Of a DNA stretch of 64,000 nucleotides, positions 34,302-46,808 are shown piece after piece. Origin of the DNA: Agroathelia rolfsii (lineage: Eukaryota; Basidiomycota; Agaricomycetes; Amylocorticiales; Amylocorticiaceae); contig JABRWF010000001.1 of the NCBI GenBank assembly GCA_018343915.1, forward strand, positions 2,294,001 to 2,358,000, written 5' to 3'. Every line of letters begins with the position of its first letter. Within the stretch, counting starts at the first letter, position 1. The translations under genes were made by a program, and so were the position numbers. Below the pieces are notes generated by a model. That model saw nothing but the letters and a program-made list of their open reading frames with translations, was not told the DNA's origin and did no database searches.

Positions 34302-35308
34302 ATGCAAAGAACTCAAATTGTCTCTCTTTCCACAATCTCTGTCGGCGTTGGCCTCCGTGGCGAAACAGTAAATGATTCTCACCTGCTTCATAAATTTAAG
34401 ACACAATTATCTGACTCTGTTGATCAAAGAACATGCTTGCGTATGTATTGATAGGATTTATCTTTTACACTTTACCAAGCTTTGGTCTGAGCAAGCTTGT
34501 CCTGATTCTTACGTCCAAACTCTCTCTCTCTTTTTCTCCCTTTCGATCCACAGGCGTGTTTCCTTGACAGACTATACTGGTGCGACGATCTTCGATTATT
34601 TCGTCGCTCCGACTACTCCTGTCGTGGACTTCCGGACGAGGAGCACTGGATTGACAGAAGCTTATGTCAACTTACGTGAGACACATTTCTTAATTTATCT
34701 ATCTATTTACCTTTTTCCGAAATAAATTTATTTAAAAACGATCTTTTATCAGCAAATATTGTCAAGTTTGAGATTATACAGCAGATGGTCGCTGAAAGAC
34801 TTCGAGGATCTATCATCGTTGGTCATTCTTTATGGCAGTCATTGTCAGGTGCGACCTTCTTCTCTACTTTAGCCAGTGTGTCAAAGCCTTACCGTACTTT
34901 CTCTCTCTCAGTATTGGGAATCCCCCATCCGGCAGGTAAATATAACCTCTATCATAAATTATATTCACAACTAACCTGATCATTTATCCTAGTCGACACA
35001 CGTGATGTGGCACTCTACGTTCCGTTCAGGACTGTACTCAGCTCGCCGAATACTATTGTGGGCTTACCGACGCTGATTTACCATTTCATGTGCCACAGCC
35101 TTGAAGATACCTATCCTGACTCGGTCTGTCTAGTCGTCTTATCCAGTCACCTATTTTATAATAATTCCATTTCTTTTAACAGCTCGAGAATGCACGCGCG
35201 GGTCTTGACTTGTACCGCTCCCGTGCAAGCGAGTGGGAGCGTTCTATTTCCATCGGCCAGTGGCCCTGTGTGCTGCCACCTAGCACGTTCTCCCGTTTCT
35301 ACCTCTGA
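34302..35308 (+). CDS. REXO4-like exonuclease-fold protein lacking catalytic residues
   Basis: The order of conserved segments matches the DEDDh RNA exonuclease 4/ISG20 fold, but it is probably not an active nuclease. At least seven exons: 34302-34367, 34430-34440 (11 bases), 34554-34675 and four more to the TGA at 35308. Joined they give about 200 residues: STISVGVGLRGETNMLARVS, LTDYTGATIFDYFVAP, VVDFRTRSTGL, GSIIVGHSLWQSLSVLGIPH, DTRDVALYVPFRTVL, SLENARAGLDLYRSRASEWE and a PPSTFSRFYL tail. In active members these read ALDCEMVGVG, GHALHNDL and HSxxEDA. Here the D and E of ExoI are S and I, the ExoII D is S, and the ExoIII H and D are P and N. The frame is otherwise open, suggesting a kept pseudoenzyme rather than a dead gene. 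Confidence 0.72.
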
Positions 35309-35954
35309 GGTTTTCAAATGCTTGAGGAGCCTGTAGATAGGTAAATGATTGTTTCCAAGAATGTCCACTACCTCAATCCCAATTATGTGAAGCTACTTTG
35401 TTCTCTATTGTTCCTGTTTCACTTTTTCTTCCGTACTTCACATCTTCTATTTCTCTCTGAACCATCCTTCCTTCTGTGCTTGTGCTTGTTCATTATTGTG
35501 AGAGTATAGGGCGTGAGTAGAATATAATGAATAGCGAATTACACGCTTGAATTAATGCAAACTTGCACTTACAACTGAAACGATGAATCGCATCCATCAT
35601 ATGTTTTAGTATTTGTCAATGAAAGCCCGAGTCGTTCCAACTTTTTCCAGCTCAATATAAGCCACTTGGGCTTTGAGCAACCTCGTTGATGATATAAGGA
35701 AATAGTATTAGGCCACTGCACTGATATATACGGGAAGATTTTCTTTGTTCTTATTTGATACAGAAGTCGCCTATGACGTATCTCAGGCTTTGATGCATTC
35801 AATACTTCTGATGGGCAGTAAATACTCTGATCTTCACCGAGGTCAAAATTCTATACGCCTAACTGTGTTGCTGATATGCAAGTACTTACGACCGTACGGC
35901 GGAGATACTGACCGGCGGATGTCGCAAACTTATTAATGAAGTTGAAATAAGATA
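35309..35954. other. Gene-free AT-rich DNA
   Basis: No coding feature recognised between the exonuclease-like gene and the first MITE. Confidence 0.5.
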
Positions 35955-36257
35955 CTCATGCTTCTCAAAAGTATCCGTAGTCGCTCTTTTGCATATCTTA
36001 GTCACTTCCACATCGTTTCTCTTCAAACAAAAATTTGTATTAGGACTTTCGTATGTTCTTTATAACTCCGTAGAATCTGAGCATATATCCCACTTTTTCC
36101 AATTTCATGCTCCATATTCAAAATCTAGCCGTACGGGCTTATAAACAACATATAAAATTTCTAATACAATTTTTCTTTCTTGAAGAGAAACGATATGGAA
36201 GTGGCTGAGATATCCAAAAGAGCGACTACTAGTACGGATACTTTTGAGAAGCACGAG
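35955..36257. mobile_element. MITE with long terminal inverted repeats and TA target site
   Basis: A 303-bp non-coding element. The left end (CTCATGCTTCTCAAAAGTAT...) and the reverse complement of the right end (CTCGTGCTTCTCAAAAGTAT...) match over at least 75 bp with a few substitutions and one 6-base insertion, and weaker similarity continues to the middle, so nearly the whole unit can fold back. TA lies immediately outside both ends (35953-35954 and 36258-36259), the duplication expected of Tc1/mariner-class transposition. No transposase is encoded, so it would need a helper elsewhere. Confidence 0.85.
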
Positions 36258-36259
36258 TA

Positions 36260-37086
36260 AAGCTCATGCAAAATCGACACACCCAGATTTCTCCAATGTC
36301 GCGCCGCCCGGGCCGCCGTTGCGGTTTATGCGTGTTGCAATGTGCAGACTCACTCGATAGGAGAAGACAATAAGGTAGAGCTACCAGGATAGCCTTCATC
36401 AATATTCTGCTGTAATTACTAGTCCGGTACTAGTAGTACCAATACCATTGTGAGATAGGAACTAACCGCAATAAACTAGGCTGTTGCAGCTATTTTTAAG
36501 CATAAAAAGCTATCTCAACTGGCTGGTATATTATTTGTACAAATTCCTTTGGCACTTGGAGTGGGTATGCCTGTATTTGCACTTAAGCTTGTCCTTTGCG
36601 CTTTCATGACAATGCCAGGAGACTTATGTATATTGCACATGATTTTTCAAATCTTAAAACTGCATCTCCTCTGCAAGCATACATCGGGAAAAAAAATCTG
36701 TACTATTGTTATCTTCACTAATGTATCCTCTAAAAAGGTATGGTTTTAACTTTAAAGGAGGAGATACAATTGGAAGATGCTTCACCTGCCAAATCTCCGC
36801 CAAAAGTGCTAGCGTGACATGTCCACTTTGAGGGTCGTCGGTTTTGCATGAGTGCCACCTGTAATCTACACATTAATATACTCTCACGGTTGATCAACGT
36901 TGATCATTGCATAAATCGGTATCTGAATGGACAGGCGGGATCTATGCAGAGTTTCAAGCTCTGTCTAGGCAAAAGGATATCAAGCAACCCATCTAGCGAT
37001 ATGGTTTATTAGTGCATGAGATGTACTTCGAGGATGAGATGATGATCGACATCAACCACGCCACTGATGAGAGCGAGTGCTTAGTA
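36260..37086. other. Gene-free DNA between two MITEs
   Basis: AT-rich with a GC-rich patch at 36300-36330 and a 16-bp palindrome. No coding feature recognised; probably decayed repeat DNA. Confidence 0.45.
36891..36906. repeat. 16-bp perfect palindrome
   Basis: TGATCAACGTTGATCA reads the same on both strands. It lies between the two MITEs in gene-free DNA; function unknown. Confidence 0.7.
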
Positions 37087-37384
37087 GTGTTGCAGGGAGC
37101 TCGACTTGTGAGCCGGGCCGGCCAAGGCCGAGCCAGAATTTTACTAGGCAGCTTGTGCTTTGGTCTAGGTCTTGGGTAGGCCTAAGTCGCAGCTTATGGG
37201 TACACAGTGTTGAAGCTGTTGTCTTTTGATTTTCTGTTTAGATGGAGTTAATGACACTGGCAGCAGCCAAGGAATTTATTTGAGTCGTAATTCTGAAAGG
37301 CCTATGCTACCACTGCTACGTGTATTCAGCTTATGGGCCCAGGCCGGCGGTCTTGAGCGAGCCGAGCCGAGGCCGCTGCAACAC
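37087..37384. mobile_element. Second candidate MITE with short inverted ends
   Basis: About 298 bp bounded by GTGTTGCAG and its exact complement CTGCAACAC, with TA just outside each end (37085-37086 and 37385-37386). GC-rich CGGCC/GAGCC-type subterminal blocks lie inside both ends. The ends are short, so the call rests on the matching termini, the TA flanks and the non-coding interior. Confidence 0.5.
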
Positions 37385-37532
37385 TAAGTGCTAGTCGCAC
37401 TATTCAGTGATCTAACAAGATAAGATAGAAAAGGGAGTAGTGGGTGATATTATTGCCCCTGTAGACATGAAAGGATCCAGATGGGTGGTATGTGGTAGTA
37501 TAGATAGTTATTTCATTCTTCTGATGTATTAC

Positions 37533-39530
37533 TTATGAAGATAATGATGAAGAATCATCGTGACCATCAACATGAGGGGCTGTCCGCCTGGTACTACTAG
37601 CAACCGCCTGCTTTTGTGCCATCTTAGCCATCCTCATCCGACTACGTAGCCGTTTCCAGAAATACACCTCTTTCCCCCGCCGGGTATGCAAATCCCGTAG
37701 GGGAATGTCCGCAAACATCGACACCTCCGCCGACGCATCTTCCTCCCATCCATTATCCGTTTGTTCCTCACGGGAGACAGTCTCGCTCTTGCTTGCAAGT
37801 TGCTGACGCTTCATCGCCTCTTCTGCAATATCTAAACGGCCCTCTTTGATAGCGAGAGACGCCAGTCGCCGGCGCACACGACGATCCTCGACCGATTCCA
37901 ATTTACCGTCTCCCCATCGGCGGAAGAACCATTGCACGGTCCGCCACGCTATGGTGCCGCACTGCTTGGTATACCGTAAGCTACCGAGCAACAAGAACAA
38001 AGTCCGTGGCGTGGGCCGCAGCGCATCGTGCGCAGCAAGGACATCCTTCACCACCTTGCGCGTGGCATAAAACCCACTGAGCCCGGTTTGACTCGCACGA
38101 AGGGACGACACAGATGGAGATGTGGATAGTGGAAGCGAGAGATGCAGATGGAGCACGTCCAAACACGCACGTTGCCACGACGCAAAGCGCGCACTGTGAT
38201 CACCTGCAATCCCCTCATTGCTATGCGCCACTGCAGCTCCCGAAGGCCCACGAGCTACAAGCGCTGTGGTGAGCTTTATGGCCTCTGCCCTGCGTCCGAC
38301 GCGCAAAAGCCACTGGACTGCCATGAAAATCGCATATGGCGGCATCCTCGCTTGCTCCTCCGGAGTCAGAGCGGGGAAATACTTCATCAGGAGGACCATG
38401 CGCTGATTCATGGTTTCTATGCCCTCCGCCACATCGCGTATGTGCTCGCGCGAGCGGCGCTGGGGAGTATGAGGATCAGTGATGGCGCGTACGCGCGCAG
38501 GACTCTGGGTGCCCAGGAATTCTAGCCATACGGGTAGGGGCATACCACGTCCAGGACCTGTGCCATAGAGAAGAGGATCACTCTCAACTGGGAAGGGGGA
38601 TGATGGATGGGAAGTCGTCGGATTGCGGGGAAGTGCTATTAAGCCGCGGGTGCCGCCGTGTACGGCCGCTATGGTGTCGGTCCAGGCTTTGTGCCAACGC
38701 CCGGTGCGCACAAGGAGTCGCACGGAAAGTTTCCAGGTGTGAACATCACCTGATACGCCTATGGAGTGCATTTGGTCTAGTAAGCGTTGTGCGTGCACGA
38801 AGCGCGTCTCACGGATGGCGAGGGCTATGGCGCGGTTGTACGCGCGAGTCGGATCTCGGTTTTGAGGGCGCGGTAAGAGATACCGGGCGGAATGAGACAT
38901 TTGGAGGGAGGATGAGGGACCAGAAGGATTGTTGTTTGTAGTAGTAGAAAGATTTGACATGGTTGGATTAGGTGAAGACGAAGATACACGGCTTTCAAAG
39001 GGTGACGGTGAGATAAATGAGGTTGTCGATGATGATTCTTGAGAAGACATTATTGGATGGCGTTGGCAACGGCTTTCTGTCACTTTGTCCTGGTCGACAA
39101 CAGATGGAGATGTGTACGGAGCATTATTTTGAGTGTTTGTCAGTTTCTTTGCTCTTGAAGTGTTGCAAGGGTGATCTCCTTCGGACAGAGAAGGGGCCGT
39201 GCTGTTATGGATTTCACGGAGTACATTGATATCATTATTCCTAGTGCTAGCGAACGTGAATATGAAATATCCTACTTGCCTTGAACTAGCATAATTCTCG
39301 ACTTGTTCATGCCGTGACAGGCTTGGGGCATGGCCTGGACATCCATTTATATGATGCTGTGATACTACTTGAGCATGTTGATGGTCTGAGTGACGGCGCA
39401 AGCTGGACGTGTACGCTCGTCTCGCAGCAGAACGGAATATGGACGCGAGTGGAACAGTGCCATGGCGAATTGGGTGAGAAGGACGAGGCTGGTAGCATGT
39501 CGCCGTCAGACGAGCAGCATGATGAAGCAT
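37533..39530 (-). CDS. Mitochondrial PPR-like protein
   Basis: Probably an organelle RNA-binding protein. Read as one exon, about 665 residues. The ATG at 39530 opens a basic presequence (MLHHAARLTATCYQPRPSHP, later SAARRAYTSSLRRH) typical of mitochondrial import; the frame stays open a little upstream without another ATG. Helical repeats of pentatricopeptide type begin near residue 220: YNRAIALAIRETRFVHAQRL, then TWKLSVRLLVRTGRWHKAW, later FMAVQWLLRVGRRAEAIKL and RTLFLLLGSLRYTKQCGTIA. The C-terminus is basic. The stretch between residues about 60 and 190 is disordered and contains an AAG|GCAAGT string that could be a GC donor, so an intron in the N-terminal half is possible. No specific family member recognised. 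Confidence 0.7.
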   Translation of the reverse strand: MLHHAARLTATCYQPRPSHPIRHGTVPLASIFRSAARRAYTSSLRRHSDHQHAQVVSQHHINGCPGHAPSLSRHEQVENYASSRQVGYFIFTFASTRNNDINVLREIHNSTAPSLSEGDHPCNTSRAKKLTNTQNNAPYTSPSVVDQDKVTESRCQRHPIMSSQESSSTTSFISPSPFESRVSSSSPNPTMSNLSTTTNNNPSGPSSSLQMSHSARYLLPRPQNRDPTRAYNRAIALAIRETRFVHAQRLLDQMHSIGVSGDVHTWKLSVRLLVRTGRWHKAWTDTIAAVHGGTRGLIALPRNPTTSHPSSPFPVESDPLLYGTGPGRGMPLPVWLEFLGTQSPARVRAITDPHTPQRRSREHIRDVAEGIETMNQRMVLLMKYFPALTPEEQARMPPYAIFMAVQWLLRVGRRAEAIKLTTALVARGPSGAAVAHSNEGIAGDHSARFASWQRACLDVLHLHLSLPLSTSPSVSSLRASQTGLSGFYATRKVVKDVLAAHDALRPTPRTLFLLLGSLRYTKQCGTIAWRTVQWFFRRWGDGKLESVEDRRVRRRLASLAIKEGRLDIAEEAMKRQQLASKSETVSREEQTDNGWEEDASAEVSMFADIPLRDLHTRRGKEVYFWKRLRSRMRMAKMAQKQAVASSTRRTAPHVDGHDDSSSLSS

Positions 39531-40251
39531 ACATGAGCCTCCTGAAGATTTGCCAGACCCAGCAAGCCCTATCCTATTTAACAAATGGACGGGGCAGAAG
39601 AAGTATAAGTGATTGCGGTTATGACACTATAAACTTGAAGTCGCCGTCCAACTGCTTCAAAAAGTCGACGCGACTACAGCGACAGAGGGGGTCATCACGT
39701 GACTCGACTTTGCAAACCGCCAAGTACGCATTTCGACTTGGGCCAGGATCGATCATCTACCTGGTTCATTCAAGCCAGGTTGGATTTGCCATCAGCACTT
39801 CCCAAATTTTATTGTAATTTGCCGATTATTAACCCATATATGTGAATATTATACATAGCATGTTCAAATCGTGATGAAATTATGAGATTTGATTTTTTTT
39901 CTTCTTTTTTATTTATTTTATTTTTTATAGTATCCATGTGATGAGTTATATACCATATAATGCACAGACTACCAAGTAATATTCCAGTATCAGGGATGCA
40001 CTAGAATGGAGACAAGTGAGCATGAAAGCAATATCCCGTAGCTTTGATATTACACCAGCGTTTGACAGGCGCCGGTGGCCAACGTCGGCTAAGCATCTCT
40101 CCACTCTCCCGTTTCCCCTAATTATCGCTACTACGAGGCTTGGTCCTCCCACGCACATACAAACGCTGGATCGACAAAGACTCATAGGCAGCTATCGATC
40201 TGCCAGTATTATTGACAGTTATCTGAGGGCTGAACCTTGAATAACTCGCGC
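39531..40251. other. Divergent intergenic region
   Basis: About 720 bp between start codons pointing apart, with a T-rich tract near 39892-39930. No TATA box stands out; no other gene seen. Confidence 0.5.
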
Positions 40252-42280
40252 ATGCCAATGAGTCTCGACAACTCAAACTCGTCATGGAAGCCTCTGAATA
40301 AGAAGAGATTCTCTTCGATGTTCAAGCTTGGTGCCGGCACCAATACCACCTCAAGTGACGCATCAGCTCGAAAACCTGATGAACAATACCCCACTGAGAA
40401 TATTCTTGTCTTGGATGCGACTCTACCTCCTAGTGCCTCAGTATATCAACCAACTGTATCGTCGTCGACCCCTTTATCCCCTATCGTCCCGGAAATCCAA
40501 GAACATATGCAGAAGAAGCCACCCAACTTGTTGAGAAAGGCTCGTAACCTAAGTCGGATACTCAATGGCATATCTGATTCGCCAACGTTAACTCCTGTGA
40601 CCGGTCCACCTGTCGACGCTTCCGAGTCTACACTTCTGCCTTCCGACGGGGTCACAACTATGGGTTCGTTACGATCTAAAGACTTGCGTCCTGTTATAAA
40701 TGGGAGTATGATACAGCAACAGCCTTCACCATCAGATGACCCATCAGTCCCATCTGTTCGTCTCTCCAGGCCACAGGACAATCCCGAAACACTACTACCA
40801 CCATTGTCGACTGGCTCGACCACCGACCCTAGCGACTCATTACTCGTCCAGCAGCTCTTTAATTCGTATATCATAACAAAGTCCACTCCTGCCGCTCATT
40901 TAACCCCCATAAGTGCCAGTCCCCCGGTCCCTCCCACTAAAGGTCTGCGAGCAGACCAGCCCACGGTGTCCTGTGAAGACTACAGCAGTAACATGCTGCT
41001 TTCAATCCGAAATATTCCCAATAAAACCCGCCAGACAGCAGAAGGACGCAAACATGATCGTCGGAGAAGTTTAGATCCCATGTCTTTGAGGGCCATGATG
41101 ACGCCTCAACCCTTTATAGGTGGTCACTCTCCTTTGCAGCAGGATAAACAGGAGAAGCCGAAGCCTAAGACTCTGAAACGGAGCAGGTCGTTGTGGCTGC
41201 AGAAATCGAATTTCGTTCAAGAAAACGCCTGTCTCGAGTCTGCGCTTGATGCACGTCCTTCCACCATGGAACCAATCTCAGAAAGACAAAGATTCATCAA
41301 CGTCAGGCGTGCTCGCAAGCTCAATCAGGTGAGCTCAGCTTGGTACTTAAGTATGTGATAAACATCTAACTGTATTTCAGGTATTTGGTACCGAGCCGCC
41401 ATTGACGTTATTCCAAATGGGCTGCGCAATTAACGAAGAAGAGGTGGGATTGGGAAATCGTGACTCAATGACCACAATTATGTCGCTCTACGAAGGCAGT
41501 ATCGCTTCTATTCCTTCACCTACCCAGAACCGGCGACATAGCCTAGCTCCATCTACGGCATCGTTTCGAACAGCAGCGGAACAAACACCTCCCTCAAGTG
41601 CGACAAGCCCTGTTTTTGCCGCGGGAGATGGTAGATTGTCCCCCCATCGTTCCCACTTGACATCATTGGTACGAGCTAAAAGCGAACGTGGACGATATAA
41701 CGAATCCGGGTATCCTGGCTATCACTCGTCTCCCTCGTCTTTACCCCACGGCTCGTTCTCTCAAGCGGAGAATAACACTTTGGCTAAGACGCACCTGCGA
41801 GAGTCTCTTGCCGAGGATTTTCATATTCGTCGCCGACGAGCAGTCAAGCTATCAAAATTCTTCGGCGTTGGATACCAGGACCTCACGACCATCTATTCAC
41901 CATCCATCGCGGCGGCAGATCACGTCGGATTTTCACCTCTTGAATCAGTGTCGCCACCACAGTCAGCGGCGACGACCACAGCACTGTTAGCGGGATCAAG
42001 GCCAACATCTCCGTTATCAAACTCTGATCGTGACCCGATCCCGGTCACATCGTTCGGAGCCACATTCGCCAACACTTATGCCAACACCGCTGAGGATGAT
42101 GACAAATACCTCGAGACGTTTTCGCGTCCACAGAGTCCACCAATCCAGGTCCAGATCAAGACGGCGAATCGGTTTTGGGGCATCATCGGCATTGGTAGTG
42201 GCGGCAGTGAGAATAACGTCGCTGTAGACGCTACATACGAGGACGTCATCGAGCGCCTGCGCGGATTGAAGGCCTCCTGA
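40252..42280 (+). CDS. Disordered protein with paired RRA-K-L-x-FFG motifs
   Basis: Unrecognised function. Exons 40252-41328 and 41381-42280 give about 658 residues. Most is Ser/Pro/Thr-rich. Two similar motifs stand out: INVRRARKLNQVFGTEPPLT across the intron, and IRRRRAVKLSKFFGVGYQDL near residue 540; both read R-R-A-x-K-L-x-x-x-F-G. The basic segment KTLKRSRSLWLQKS looks like a kinase target. A C-terminal short helix (DATYEDVIERLRGLKAS) ends it. The repeated motif suggests a binding site read twice, for example by a kinase or membrane partner, but this is inference. The frame is open upstream of the chosen ATG without another ATG. Confidence 0.78.
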
Positions 42281-43323
42281 ATATTGTGCCAAACAGCGCG
42301 CTAGCGTGGGATTTTTTGTTATTGCTTATCTATCTATATCCCTATTTGAGTTGCTGCTCTTGACCAGCATGGACAGATAACTGAAATTTATTCTATTTCG
42401 ACTTCAATGTATTTTTCTTTCTTTTCATTTGACACTGTCATTTCTCTTGTGCATATCCAACTTTCCTCCCTTCCTTCTTTATTTTCTTGACTTCTTTACT
42501 ATGCTTCTTGTGTTTGACAGCCCAGGCGGCGTTGCTTTACACAACATTTTCGAGTCATCGAGTGTACATATCCATTTGGACTGCTTGAACTACTACTAAT
42601 TTGTGGCTAACCTATGTTTATTATCAATACCCTTGTTTTTTTTGGATACATTACACTTTTTACTCGTTGTGTTCTTCACCAGGCTTATATTTGTTTCTTT
42701 TATGTTTATATGTTCATTGACTTGACGACCTTTCTTGTTGGTCGGCAAGGGATGTTCCGAATTATTATTCTCGATATGATTCATCATTGCATGTAACGTA
42801 GACTAGTTACAATCAGTTTCAGTTTGCATAGATTGAACGAATCACAGTCTCGTTGCATTCCCCAGCAACAGTAGCGCATTTAAGTCATCTAACTAGCTGT
42901 GATATGTATACACAACTAGTTGCTGTGTATTCGTATGGAGACTTGTGTTTTGATGCTTTTATAGATGAATCAATCAAAGAAACAAGAACAAAAACAAAAA
43001 ACGAAAGAATTAGGTTGATTAATCATTGATATGCAATCAGGTCAATCAAGTTTGTGTCTAATTTTGGGCGGTTAGTATAGTATAGTATTTTCGAACTATG
43101 AGAGAAAAAAGGGGAGGGAGTTATTTTTGACCTTCGAATACTATCCAACGAACCGCATATCATATCCTCTTGTGACGGGAAGTATGCATCGGTGATACTC
43201 TTTCCAAAAATTATACAGGATGACGCCATGATGCGATTACGCACGAAGGCAAGGGATGCGTGCGTGTGTGAACCCAGAACAAGTGGGGTACGTACATGTA
43301 ATAGTTGCCCAACAATATGCATC
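42281..43323. other. AT-rich convergent intergenic DNA
   Basis: About 1 kb, T-rich, with small open frames of low complexity only. It holds the 3' ends of two convergent genes. Confidence 0.5.
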
Positions 43324-44637
43324 CTACTGATACCACGTCTGGTCTAGGGGAATGGCACCTCTAAGCCGGACAAGATTAGCCAACATCGCTGTCGCGGGCA
43401 TCGGGACACGATACTGCCTGCCCAAGCTGAGGAGATAACCATTGATATAATCGATCTCCGTGCTGTTCCCTCTGCGTATATCGGCCAGCATTGACGACAC
43501 GTTGGTCGCAGTCGCCTCGGCGACACGGATGGTTTCTGCCTCCAACACAGTCGGCGCGAGCAACCTTGGCAAGCGGGATATGGCCACTTCGCTACTGGGC
43601 TTGGCGTCAGACTGTTGCAGCTCGCTATCCTGCTCGATCATTTGTGCCGCAAAAGCTTGTGTCGCCTCTGCGACGACGCGCTTCAGGATGCGCTTGGCAG
43701 CCGTGTGTTTGAATACATCGCCATTTTGGCAATTCATGATTGCGCTGAGAGGGTTGATGACGGCGTTTATAACGAGTTTCCGCCGCGAGAGAGTCTGGAT
43801 GTCCGCGATGGGCTTCCAAGAGGTCTGGAGCGAGTTCATACTGAGTAGCGCCCCCACTGCACTCCGCAGCGAGAGGTACCGTTGATCATCTGGCTTTCCA
43901 GATAAAGAGGGAGCAGTGTTGGGCGCAGCGATGTCTTCCAAGCTGGGTAAACGGTCGTATCTCGGCACGTTCGCATCGTACATTGAAGCTTCAAAATCGC
44001 GCCCGGCCGGGTCTGGGACGATACCGAATTCGATAGTGCCCTGTCCAGCATGCACAGTGTGCATAAAATCCTTCTGCCATGTCCCGTGCGAGTTGACGCC
44101 GAGCACAAAGTGCGGTCGATGCTCGGGGTTGATGAAGAGTTTTTGGACGAGCTCTTCGTACACACCCATGCCGTTTTGCAAGAGCACAACAGTGCTTTCC
44201 CTTGTGAGACGTGGTGCAAGACGGGACATGGCGCTGAGTGTGCGATGCGCCTTCATAGTTACGAATAGAACATCGATTTTGTCGTCGACCTTGTCGGCTG
44301 CGTTGACTGCCTCAAGCATCCCTGACTGGAGTATCAGCTTTTTCCTCTGCCTGAAGGTCGTCTCTATATCTTTTAGCGTGCCGGTTTCTTTGGTGTATTG
44401 ACGGGATTTTGTCTTGGAGGGTTCAGCTGAGAAGACCTCTGACCGGAAGCCTGAAACCTTCAGAGGGGAGCCGCCGCTCTCGACAGTAACAAAGCCATTA
44501 TAGTCGCGGTAGTGACGAAAGGCCTGGCGCTTTGTTCTGTGTATAAGATTGACTTTTTCTGCCCGGGGGAGAGTTACTCGCAGGTGGTAGGCCAGGAGGG
44601 TGCCTACGGATCCCAGACCAAGAACATGGTAGCGCAT
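43324..44637 (-). CDS. PAN5: 2-dehydropantoate 2-reductase (ketopantoate reductase)
   Basis: NADPH-dependent reduction of ketopantoate to pantoate in pantothenate/CoA synthesis. Intronless, 437 residues. The N-terminal Rossmann motif is VLGLGSVGTLLAYHL; VLFVTMKAHRT and VVLLQNGMGVYEEL follow as in the ApbA/PanE family; the C-terminal helical domain shows RRKLVINAVINPLSAIMN, holding the catalytic lysine and the N-x-x-x-N pair, and SSMLADIRRGNSTEIDYING with the conserved serine, glutamate and the D-Y-I-N-G block. It is longer than bacterial PanE (about 300) because of inserts near residues 50-100 and 215-240, as is common in fungi. The 121-bp promoter is shared with the MSI1-like gene. Confidence 0.9.
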   Translation of the reverse strand: MRYHVLGLGSVGTLLAYHLRVTLPRAEKVNLIHRTKRQAFRHYRDYNGFVTVESGGSPLKVSGFRSEVFSAEPSKTKSRQYTKETGTLKDIETTFRQRKKLILQSGMLEAVNAADKVDDKIDVLFVTMKAHRTLSAMSRLAPRLTRESTVVLLQNGMGVYEELVQKLFINPEHRPHFVLGVNSHGTWQKDFMHTVHAGQGTIEFGIVPDPAGRDFEASMYDANVPRYDRLPSLEDIAAPNTAPSLSGKPDDQRYLSLRSAVGALLSMNSLQTSWKPIADIQTLSRRKLVINAVINPLSAIMNCQNGDVFKHTAAKRILKRVVAEATQAFAAQMIEQDSELQQSDAKPSSEVAISRLPRLLAPTVLEAETIRVAEATATNVSSMLADIRRGNSTEIDYINGYLLSLGRQYRVPMPATAMLANLVRLRGAIPLDQTWYQ

Positions 44638-44758
44638 TGGGGTACAAACTGACCTCAGACGCGCTCGCGACTCGGACTCGGTCCGCTACTTCACGCTCTC
44701 ATTCTCCCTCATCGTCATCCTCGGCCGCCTCAACACTTGTGCATCTTCTCTTGTAGAA
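44638..44758. promoter_or_regulatory. Very short divergent promoter
   Basis: Only 121 bp separate the start codons of PAN5 and the RBBP4-like gene. CT-rich on the plus strand; no TATA box. Confidence 0.55.
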
Positions 44759-46626
<1,868 letters not shown>

Positions 46627-46808
46627 CATACTGATGCTGAATGCGTCGTATATCCGGGCTCAGATGTATTTTCTTGATGTTCAGAAAGTTGGGGTATATG
46701 CATGCATGGTTGATTTGCCACGAGGTAGAAATACATGTCCATAAAAAGAAGTGAGGCGTGTATGGCATGGCCATGTAACCAAAATTTCAAGGAACAAATA
46801 ACTTGTGA

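Noticed and set aside
34187..34375. Frame upstream of the exonuclease-like gene as an N-terminal extension.
   Set aside because: It is in another phase and ends in a stop; no splice joins it to the conserved part convincingly.
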